Of a DNA stretch of 64,000 bases, positions 35,277 through 42,126 are shown piece by piece. This DNA is from JBEIGE01 sp040382055 (GTDB taxonomy: Bacteria; Pseudomonadota; Gammaproteobacteria; Burkholderiales; Burkholderiaceae_C). The notes beneath the pieces are model-generated. The model saw only the letters and a list, made by a program, of their open reading frames with translations. It was not told the origin of the DNA and did not search any database. The position numbers were made by a program, and so were the translations under genes. How positions within the stretch are numbered: the first letter of the stretch is position 1; each line of letters starts with the position of its first letter. Where the stretch lies: contig JBEIGE010000011.1 in NCBI GenBank assembly GCA_040382055.1, positions 19,367 through 83,366 on the forward strand, read 5' to 3'.

Positions 35277-35751
35277 GCTTCTTTTGCCAAAAGAGCGCTT
35301 TCCCCATTTGAGGATCAAGTTCATAACCTGCAAAACCGCTTGCTTTGTAAGCCGCTTGTGCTGGTTTATTGCCCTCAAGCACCTCCAGCGTAAGCTTGCA
35401 ACATCCCAGAGACTTTGCGATTTCCTCCGACTTCTGCAAAAGCTTTTGGGAAATTCCCTGCCCGCGAAAATCCCTCAAGACGACCACATCGTGAATATTC
35501 AGTAGTGGCTTGCAGGCGAACGTTGAGAAGCCTTCCATAAGGATGACAAGGCCAACAGGTGTTTGATCGCTGTACGCGAGCACAACATGTGCCCCTGGCC
35601 TGCGTAGAAGTTCGCCAACCAGATTTTCCTGGACGAAGGCCGGGAGATCCTGACCTCCCCCCATTGCGTCCCGTGAGTAGTGATTCAAGAGTTTGACGGT
35701 CGCCTCTGCATGGGCTTGATTCCGAAGGTCAGCAGTAACGATGTCGATCAT
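35269..35751 (-). CDS. GNAT-family N-acetyltransferase
   Basis: 160 residues; acetyl-CoA binding motif A is VVLRDFRGQGISQKLL with the R-x-x-G-x-G signature, and motif B is LEVLEGNKPAQAAYKASGF. Acceptor substrate unknown; relatives with this NIHDVVV...RGQG pattern are single-domain acetyltransferases common in integron cassettes. The 5' leader is about 35 nt after an attC-like site. Its last codons overlap the truncated YoeB frame on the other strand. Confidence 0.9.
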   Translation of the reverse strand: MIDIVTADLRNQAHAEATVKLLNHYSRDAMGGGQDLPAFVQENLVGELLRRPGAHVVLAYSDQTPVGLVILMEGFSTFACKPLLNIHDVVVLRDFRGQGISQKLLQKSEEIAKSLGCCKLTLEVLEGNKPAQAAYKASGFAGYELDPQMGKALFWQKKLS

Positions 35752-35784
35752 GTGAATTTGCTCTACCTATGCGTTTTAAAGAGA

Positions 35785-35868
35785 GACCAACGTCGAAGCT
35801 GCTCGGCACGCAGCACACGCCGCGAAGCGGCAATCGGCTGCTTGTCCTCAACGAACAACCTGTTGGAC
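35785..35868 (-). repeat. attC-like recombination site 3
   Basis: 84-bp imperfect palindrome upstream of the GNAT gene. The minus strand starts GTCCAAC (RYYYAAC), has a central hairpin GCCGC-TTC-GCGGC, and ends CGTTGGTC, which breaks GTTRRRY at one base. The stop of the small ORF to the right lies inside its first 20 bp, a common cassette feature. Confidence 0.42.
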
Positions 35869-36042
35869 CGGTAACTCATAAAACTCTGTGCGATCTTCGA
35901 CTTTGCCACCTTTAGTCACACTGTGCGCCTGATGGCCTAAGTCAACTTCCGCTTTTGAACGTCCTGTTCGAACCCCCGACTTCACCAGAACATAATAGTT
36001 TTTGATCTGAGCAAGTGATACGAACAATCTTTTCTGGGACAT
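35848..36042 (-). CDS. Small hypothetical protein (64 aa)
   Basis: Starts MSQKRLFVSLAQIKNYYVLV and ends in a stop within attC-like site 3. I do not recognise a family. A weak AGAAG lies upstream of ATG 36042. Support comes mainly from its position, gene-like in a cassette series with all members on the minus strand; it could be a chance frame. Confidence 0.35.
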   Translation of the reverse strand: MSQKRLFVSLAQIKNYYVLVKSGVRTGRSKAEVDLGHQAHSVTKGGKVEDRTEFYELPVQQVVR

Positions 36043-36045
36043 CAC

Positions 36046-36097
36046 ACAAACTTCTTTCAATTTTTAATTCTTCAACTGTCTATTTGTAAGCTGTTGA
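36046..36097 (+). repeat. Imperfect direct repeat, right copy
   Basis: Partner of 31361-31412, in the same orientation, at the right end of the accessory segment and about 70 bp before the first cytochrome gene. Confidence 0.5.
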
Positions 36098-36169
36098 AAA
36101 TGGCCAACTCGCGCCAGACTTCGTTGTTATGAACGACACTTCACCAAACCAGTTACCAGTCCCCCGAAC

Positions 36170-36883
36170 ATGAGCCCAATTACATCTTCATCCATAGCGC
36201 GTCGTCTGGCATGCTGGCTCATTGTGATTGGCCTGTGCCATGCTACAGCCCTGGCGGCTGAACCACCTGATTCCATGGGGCAAAGGATGAAGGCCTGCGC
36301 CGCATGCCATGGTCAGGAGGGGCGAGCAACGAACAGCGGCTATTTCCCGCGGATCGCAGGCAAACCGGCCGGTTATTTGCACAACCAGCTTATCAACTTT
36401 AGAGAGGGTCGTCGCCAGAACGCGACCATGGCTTATCTGCTGGACCACATGACCGACCAGTATCTCCACGAGATCGCCAACCATTTCGCGTCACTGGACC
36501 TGCCCTACCCGCCTGCGCAGACCACCCAAGCACCCCCGGCAACGCTAGCCCGTGGAGAGCAACTGGTGCGTCACGGTGACGCAGCCCGTGGTGTTCCAGC
36601 CTGCGCGGGCTGCCATGGCGCGGCCATGACGGGCGTGGTTCCCGCAATGCCCGGACTGCTGGGCCTGCCGTACGATTACCTGCTTGGGCAGTTGGGTGCC
36701 TGGCGCACCGGCATGCGGCGTGCCGCTGCACCCGACTGCATGGGAGAAATCACGCGCCGGCTGTCGCCCCAGGACGTTGTGGCGGTAACGACCTGGTTGT
36801 CTTCGCAGCCAGTCACTCAGAGCCAACCGGCTCGCAGTCTGCCTGCCAAGCCGCCCATGGAATGCGGGAGTGGGTTCCGATGA
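36170..36883 (+). CDS. Di-haem cytochrome c (c4-like)
   Basis: 237 residues with a signal peptide (hydrophobic CWLIVIGLCHATALAA, cleavage near residue 29) and two haem sites, CAACH near residue 41 and CAGCH near residue 142. The two-lobed layout resembles cytochrome c4, a periplasmic electron carrier. Its stop overlaps the start of the tri-haem cytochrome gene in an ATGA. The partner dehydrogenase or oxidase is not in the window. Confidence 0.9.
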   Translation: MSPITSSSIARRLACWLIVIGLCHATALAAEPPDSMGQRMKACAACHGQEGRATNSGYFPRIAGKPAGYLHNQLINFREGRRQNATMAYLLDHMTDQYLHEIANHFASLDLPYPPAQTTQAPPATLARGEQLVRHGDAARGVPACAGCHGAAMTGVVPAMPGLLGLPYDYLLGQLGAWRTGMRRAAAPDCMGEITRRLSPQDVVAVTTWLSSQPVTQSQPARSLPAKPPMECGSGFR

Positions 36884-38154
36884 AAGTCATGCGCCTGAGT
36901 TTCGCCAAAACCTTAGCCTGGCTGTTAGCCCTGTGTATTGGGGGCATGGTGTTCGTTGTGTGGATGAACAGCCAGAACGCAAACCCCGTTGATGAACATC
37001 CTTCTATCAATGTTCTGGCACCGCAGTTGGCGCAGCGGGGTGCCTATTTGGTCCAGGTTGGAAACTGCGCTGTCTGCCACACCGAGCGAGGAGGCATGCC
37101 GTTTGCCGGAGGTAAAAGCATAGACACGCCGTTTGGCTCAGTAGTCAGCTCGAACATCACCTCAGACAAACTCACGGGCATAGGCGCTTGGTCCGCAGCC
37201 GACTTCTGGCGGGCGATGCATCATGGACGCTCAAAAGATGGAAGACTGCTATATCCCGCCTTTCCTTACACGGAGTACACCCGAATCACCAGGGACGACA
37301 CGGACGCAATCTTTGCTTACCTGCTCAGTGTGCAGCCAGTTCAACAGGCCAATCGGCCCCATGCTTTGCGGTTTCCCTACAACACGCAGGCAGCATTGGC
37401 AGTATGGCGAACGCTGTTTTTTTCACCGGAAAATTTTGAGCCGCGGATGGATCAGAGCGTGGAATGGAATCGCGGTGCTTATTTGGTCAAAGGGCTAGGG
37501 CACTGCCAAGCCTGTCACGCGCCACGCAATCTATTAGGTGCCACCAAATCCAAGCTGGACTTGAGCGGCGGCTTGATCCCGATGCAGAACTGGTATGCCC
37601 CGTCTCTCGCCTCACCAGCCGAGGCGGGTCTTCAAGACTGGCCGCTAGAGGAAATCATGCAACTGCTCAAGACCGGCAAGACTGCCAACAGCTCAACCTT
37701 GGGGCCTATGGCAGAGGTTGTTTTCAGCAGCACGCAACACCTGAATCAAGACGACTTGCGCGCCATGGCTCATTTTCTGAAAGCACTTCCGCGGCAAGAA
37801 AGTGCAACAGCTGATCGCAATCTGGTCAGCCCTGAGAGCCAGAAAATCGGTCAAAGCCTCTATGACAAGCAATGCGCGCAATGCCATGGGGACAATGGCG
37901 AGGGAAGCGGTAACTATCCGCGCCTGGCGGGCAATCGCACAGTCATCATGAATTCAAGCGTCAACCTGGTTCGGATCATCCTCAGCGGTGGTTTCGTGCC
38001 AACAACCGAGGGCAACCCGCGCCCTTATGGCATGCCTCCCTTCGGGCATTCCCTTTCAGACCCAGAGGTCGCCGCTGTGGCGACTTATATTCGCAATGCC
38101 TGGGGGAATAACGCCGGCGCAGTCATGCCGCTTCAGGTGCAGAAAATCCGATAA
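36880..38154 (+). CDS. Tri-haem cytochrome c (alcohol/gluconate dehydrogenase subunit type)
   Basis: 424 residues with an N-terminal membrane anchor (LSFAKTLAWLLALCIGGMVFVVW) and three CxxCH sites: CAVCH near residue 60, CQACH near 208 and CAQCH near 332, spaced as in membrane-bound alcohol or gluconate dehydrogenase cytochrome subunits. SSNITSD-type and RAMHHGRSKDGRLLYPAFPY segments are typical. I chose ATG 36880 because of the 4-bp overlap with the upstream stop. No flavin or PQQ dehydrogenase gene accompanies it. Confidence 0.92.
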   Translation: MKVMRLSFAKTLAWLLALCIGGMVFVVWMNSQNANPVDEHPSINVLAPQLAQRGAYLVQVGNCAVCHTERGGMPFAGGKSIDTPFGSVVSSNITSDKLTGIGAWSAADFWRAMHHGRSKDGRLLYPAFPYTEYTRITRDDTDAIFAYLLSVQPVQQANRPHALRFPYNTQAALAVWRTLFFSPENFEPRMDQSVEWNRGAYLVKGLGHCQACHAPRNLLGATKSKLDLSGGLIPMQNWYAPSLASPAEAGLQDWPLEEIMQLLKTGKTANSSTLGPMAEVVFSSTQHLNQDDLRAMAHFLKALPRQESATADRNLVSPESQKIGQSLYDKQCAQCHGDNGEGSGNYPRLAGNRTVIMNSSVNLVRIILSGGFVPTTEGNPRPYGMPPFGHSLSDPEVAAVATYIRNAWGNNAGAVMPLQVQKIR

Positions 38155-38213
38155 ACAGGCGCTGTATGACAATTACACACACATTAAAGTCAGTTCTCTG
38201 GAGACAAAATTTT

Positions 38214-39227
38214 ATGATTCGAATTCAAAGCAGATTTCTTTTAATCCCCGCATCATTCATGCTGCTTATTGGCTGCGCAGGTGTAGCAGTAAGCCCTCCA
38301 GCAAATGATCCTGTGACGCTGCGCGTCAATGTTTTTCGAAGTGCGACCAATATCCCCATCTATATGGCAGAAGAGAAGGGTGCTTTTGCCAAGCGGAACA
38401 TTGGCGTGGAGTTGCAATTCACACCCAACTCTGCTGAACAGCGCGCAGGTCTTGCGGCTGGTCGCAGTGATATTGCTCACACGGCAGCTGATAATTCCGT
38501 TGCAATGGTTGAGGTAGCCAAGGTGGATACAGTGATCCTCGGAGGCGGCGATAGTGGTCTGTTAGAGCTTTTCGTTCGTCCTGAAATCCAATCTCTTGCA
38601 GACGTGAGAGGTAAGGCGATGGTCGTTGACGCACCAAACACAGCCTACGCATTGGTTGCTCGAAAAATTCTTAAAAATGCGGGCTTGGTTGACGGTCGCG
38701 ACTACAGACTTGTTCCCATCGGCGGTACCGAAAGCCGGGTTAATTCGTTTTCACAGAGTCCGGACAATGCGGTGGGAATGTTGAATCCACCGTGGACATA
38801 CGTTGCTGAGAGTCGTGGGGCGCGCAGCTTGGGTAAGGCGAAAGATTTATTTGGCCCTTACCAAGGCATCGTGCCTATCGCGATGCGTTCTTGGGCGCAG
38901 TCAAACAGCGGGGCTCTTGAGCGTTACCTTGCCGCTTACATCGAAGGCTGCCGTATGACCTTCGACCCTGCTAACCGCACTGAAGTGATCTCTGTACTTA
39001 GCAAGCGACTCAACCTGACTCAAGAAGTCGCCATCCGCAGCTACGAAGGTTTGATTCAGCCTGGATATGGTCTGTCGCGCGACTGCCGCTTCGATAGGGC
39101 TGGCTTTCGCAATACGCTCTCCCTGCGCGCAGAAATTGAAGGGCAGTGGGGCGGGGTTCCCCCTGAGCCTGACAAGTATCTTGAGTTCAAATACTACGAA
39201 CGTGCATTGAATTTTGCATCGCCATAA
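38214..39227 (+). CDS. NMT1/THI5-like substrate-binding lipoprotein
   Basis: 337-residue periplasmic binding protein of the SsuA/ThiY type, with a lipoprotein signal (LIPASFMLLIGCAG, Cys at about residue 22). The body has FRSATNIPIYMAEEKGAF, a typical first-domain motif, and ALVARKILKNAGLVDGRDY. GGAG precedes ATG 38214. No ABC ATPase or permease follows. It lies 59 bp behind the tri-haem cytochrome on the same strand, so it may be co-expressed and serve as a sensor or electron-transfer partner rather than an importer; this is inference. Confidence 0.85.
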   Translation: MIRIQSRFLLIPASFMLLIGCAGVAVSPPANDPVTLRVNVFRSATNIPIYMAEEKGAFAKRNIGVELQFTPNSAEQRAGLAAGRSDIAHTAADNSVAMVEVAKVDTVILGGGDSGLLELFVRPEIQSLADVRGKAMVVDAPNTAYALVARKILKNAGLVDGRDYRLVPIGGTESRVNSFSQSPDNAVGMLNPPWTYVAESRGARSLGKAKDLFGPYQGIVPIAMRSWAQSNSGALERYLAAYIEGCRMTFDPANRTEVISVLSKRLNLTQEVAIRSYEGLIQPGYGLSRDCRFDRAGFRNTLSLRAEIEGQWGGVPPEPDKYLEFKYYERALNFASP

Positions 39228-39232
39228 GCCGG

Positions 39233-40210
39233 TCAGTCGATGCTTGCACCCGAATCTTTGACGGCTTTGGCCCATCTGGGCAAGTCTGAGCGAATCAGCG
39301 CCATGAACTGTTCGCCGTTTAGCTTGTAGGTTTCAGCACCTACGTTTGCCAATTTTTCTTTCACGTCACTGGTGTCCAAAGCCTGGTTGATGAGCGTCTG
39401 CATCTGAGAAACAATGGCTCGTGGTGTACCGGCAGGTGCGAAAACGCCATACCATGGCGTGACAGCCAGCCCCGGAACGACATCCTGGATAAGGGGTGTG
39501 GTTGGCAAGGCCGCAAGGCGTTTTTCATTAACGACGCCAAGAACCTTGATTCGTCCGCCGCGAATAAAGCTGATCGATGACGGAAGGCTCTGAACCGATA
39601 CTTGTACTTGCCCGCCAACCAGGTCCGTGACCGCTGCAGATGCACCCTTGTATGGGACATGCACAAGGTCTATGCCTGCGGCCTTGTTCAGCATCTCGCC
39701 CACCAGGTGATTGACTGTCCCGTTACCCGCTGACCCGATCATGATCTTTCCGGGTTGCTGCTTGGCCAGTGCAATCAATTCAGCGGCATTGTTGGGTGGA
39801 AAACTGTTATTTGCGACCAGCACATAGCCAGCAGTGGCTACCGGTGCGATGGGCTCAAAGTCTTTCAGAGGATCAAACCCAGGCGTTTTGTAAAGCGACG
39901 GATTGATCACATAAGCACTGTCAGCTGTGAGCATGAGCGTATAGCCGTCAGGCCTGGCTTTGGCTACAAAAGCGGTGCCAATGTTGCCACCTGCACCTGG
40001 ACGGTTCTCCACCACGAAAGATTGACCCGAGAGCTCAGTGAGCTTTTGAGCAACGATACGGGCAATCGCATCATTGGCCCCACCTGCCGCTTGAGGGACC
40101 ACCAAGGTCACGGGTTTATTGGGATACCTTTCCTGCGAGAAAGCACTGGTGGTGGCAAGTCCTGCAACACTCAGGGCAAGAAGTTGACGACGAGATAAAG
40201 AGGTGTGCAT
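39233..40210 (-). CDS. Bug-family (TctC-like) periplasmic binding protein
   Basis: 325 residues with an N-terminal SRRQLLAL segment resembling a Tat signal, and the Bug signature: YPNKPVTLVVPQAAGG, VVENRPGAGGNIGT, then VPYKGASAAVTDLVGGQV. Binds carboxylates or similar ligands for tripartite transport. AGGAG lies 8 nt before ATG 40210. Convergent with the NMT1-like gene with only 5 bp between stops. No TctA/TctB genes are adjacent, as is usual for the expanded Bug families of Burkholderiales. Confidence 0.94.
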   Translation of the reverse strand: MHTSLSRRQLLALSVAGLATTSAFSQERYPNKPVTLVVPQAAGGANDAIARIVAQKLTELSGQSFVVENRPGAGGNIGTAFVAKARPDGYTLMLTADSAYVINPSLYKTPGFDPLKDFEPIAPVATAGYVLVANNSFPPNNAAELIALAKQQPGKIMIGSAGNGTVNHLVGEMLNKAAGIDLVHVPYKGASAAVTDLVGGQVQVSVQSLPSSISFIRGGRIKVLGVVNEKRLAALPTTPLIQDVVPGLAVTPWYGVFAPAGTPRAIVSQMQTLINQALDTSDVKEKLANVGAETYKLNGEQFMALIRSDLPRWAKAVKDSGASID

Positions 40211-40346
40211 ACATGTCTCCTGAAAAAAATTGATTTCACTAAATTTTTACAAAAGGTATTTCACCATCACAAGCGCTGCAACTCATCCGCTCCGGTGAAT
40301 CTCCGGTACTACCAGACAACGAGGCATTTGGGCCTGAGATGGGGAC

Positions 40347-40871
40347 CTAACTGGATCCTCCAAAGGATTTTGAACGAGTATCAAAGCAATTGACCAACTG
40401 GCTGGGAATCTCAGGCACTTGTATTGTCAGATAGCTTCGGATCAAAGGTGCTGCTACCCATGGTTTGGTAAGGCCACTCCAGATGCCTCGGGGCAGAATT
40501 TGCTCTCCACTGTCGGTGGTCTGAAGTGTGACGACGGCTGGAAGAAGGGCGTCAAACTCCACTTCAGCCAGGGTCCATTTATCCAGGGTCCAAACACCGG
40601 CAATTTGTGCAGATTGGGATTGCGGTGGGCTATAGGACTGAATGGCTTGGCGAACGGCTTGAAATTTTTCCTGGCCGTCCGATGGTTGAGACACACCCTT
40701 GCAATTTTGCGTGTGTACCAGCCATTGATTTTTAATTTTTCCAAGTACGTCGATGTCTTTGCCGTCAATCACCATCAAATAGCTGTGGTCGGCAGCTTTG
40801 AAGCTGATGTGTGAAGCGATAACGCCTGCACAGACAATCACCAGCAGCGGAAGAGCTACTTTCTTTTTCAT
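40347..40871 (-). CDS. Predicted exported protein, function unknown
   Basis: 174 residues; Lys-rich start then a hydrophobic helix (VALPLLVIVCAGVIAS) serves as signal or anchor. Two cysteines remain in the mature part (QNCKGV and NCFDT), which could form a periplasmic disulfide. I do not recognise a domain. It lies between two Bug-protein genes on the same strand, about 110 bp downstream of the first. Confidence 0.6.
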   Translation of the reverse strand: MKKKVALPLLVIVCAGVIASHISFKAADHSYLMVIDGKDIDVLGKIKNQWLVHTQNCKGVSQPSDGQEKFQAVRQAIQSYSPPQSQSAQIAGVWTLDKWTLAEVEFDALLPAVVTLQTTDSGEQILPRGIWSGLTKPWVAAPLIRSYLTIQVPEIPSQLVNCFDTRSKSFGGSS

Positions 40872-40980
40872 CGATGGATTTACAGGGGAATGGGCATTGC
40901 CTTAAAAGTTAGCCATGCCCGATGTCATCAGTACCGTCAGGGTGGGTTGGTGAAAGGCCAGGCACAGTGTTTGACGCGCA

Positions 40981-41967
40981 TTAGTCAGCCGTGATTTTTT
41001 CATCTTTAACGATTTTTGCCATCGCAGGAATTTCACGATTCACCCATCTTGAAAAATCATTAGGACTCATGCTGGTTGGCTCTGCTCCCAAAGTAGTCAA
41101 ACGCTCTTTCACGTCTGGCATGGACGTGATCTTCAACACTTCAGCATTCACTTTGTCAATGATTGCCTTTGGCGTGCCTGCAGGTGCAAGCAAGCCCTGC
41201 CAGCTGCCTGTCAGGAAATCGGGCAAGGTTTCAGCGACCGTTGGCACATCACCTAGTTGCGAATTCCGTTTGTCACTCGAGACCGCGATGAGTTTGATTT
41301 TTCCTGCTTTGACATGGGGGTAGGTAGCCACCATGCCATTGAATGTGACATCGACCTGGCCGCCTATCAAATCTGTCATCGCCTGAGCGCCACCTTTATA
41401 AGGAACGTAGCTCCACTCCATGCCACTGCGTTTGGCGAATACAACACCTGCCAGATGGGTGGCGCTACCCATGCCGGCAGCGGCTGCGTAGTTCAATTTG
41501 CCCTTTTGGGCTTTTGCATACGCCACCAGCTCGGCCGTGGTGTTGGCTGGCACCTTGCTGCTCACGACCAGGAGGTGAGGCGAGTAGGCCACCATGGACA
41601 CGGGCGCGAAGTCGCTCTGGACATTGAAGGGCAGCTTGAACAGTGCAGGACTGATGACGAGGTTGCCGACATCCATCAGCGCAAATGTATAGCCATCGGG
41701 GGTCGATTTGGCAACGATATCCGCGCCTAGGTTGCCGCTGGAGCCAGGGCGATTTTCAACCACCACAGGCTGGCCCCAGGCCTCTGTTAGTTTGAGGCCA
41801 AGTATTCGGGCCAACACATCCGAGGTACCTCCAGCCGGGAAGGGAACCACAATTTTGATGGGTTTGTTGGGATAGTCTGCTTGAGCGATTGCGCCAAATG
41901 GCAGCAGACCCAGTACGCCTGCTAATGCGCCAACTAGCAGCCTGCTTATCGAGTTTGGTTTCATCAT
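40981..41967 (-). CDS. Bug-family (TctC-like) periplasmic binding protein
   Basis: 328 residues; Sec signal peptide (LLVGALAGVLGLLPFGAIAQA) then YPNKPIKIVVPFPAGGTSD, VVENRPGSSGNLG and VPYKGGAQAMTDLIGGQVDV, all diagnostic. Two adjacent ATG codons allow a start at 41967 or 41964. Like the receptor at 39.2 kb it has no neighbouring permease; the tctBA operon at 12.4-14.4 kb lacks a receptor, so the two could work together. Ligand unknown. Confidence 0.94.
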   Translation of the reverse strand: MMKPNSISRLLVGALAGVLGLLPFGAIAQADYPNKPIKIVVPFPAGGTSDVLARILGLKLTEAWGQPVVVENRPGSSGNLGADIVAKSTPDGYTFALMDVGNLVISPALFKLPFNVQSDFAPVSMVAYSPHLLVVSSKVPANTTAELVAYAKAQKGKLNYAAAAGMGSATHLAGVVFAKRSGMEWSYVPYKGGAQAMTDLIGGQVDVTFNGMVATYPHVKAGKIKLIAVSSDKRNSQLGDVPTVAETLPDFLTGSWQGLLAPAGTPKAIIDKVNAEVLKITSMPDVKERLTTLGAEPTSMSPNDFSRWVNREIPAMAKIVKDEKITAD

Positions 41968-42126
41968 GTCTCACCTATCAATTGATGTACGAAGTAAAGG
42001 AAGGAATTCAGCGCCAAGCCATTATGCATTTGAGCAGCTGTGCCTGAGTCTCGGTTGTTCGTGCTGCCATATTTCTGTCACAAATAGTTCTTAGCATTGC
42101 AGATCAACCTTTGCAAGAGATCGCCA

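Noticed and set aside
35965..35990. TTCGAACCCCCGAC...ACCA resembling a tRNA 3' end at the island edge
   Set aside because: The T arm does not pair and no acceptor partner is present; it is not a tRNA or a copy of the tRNA-Ser end.
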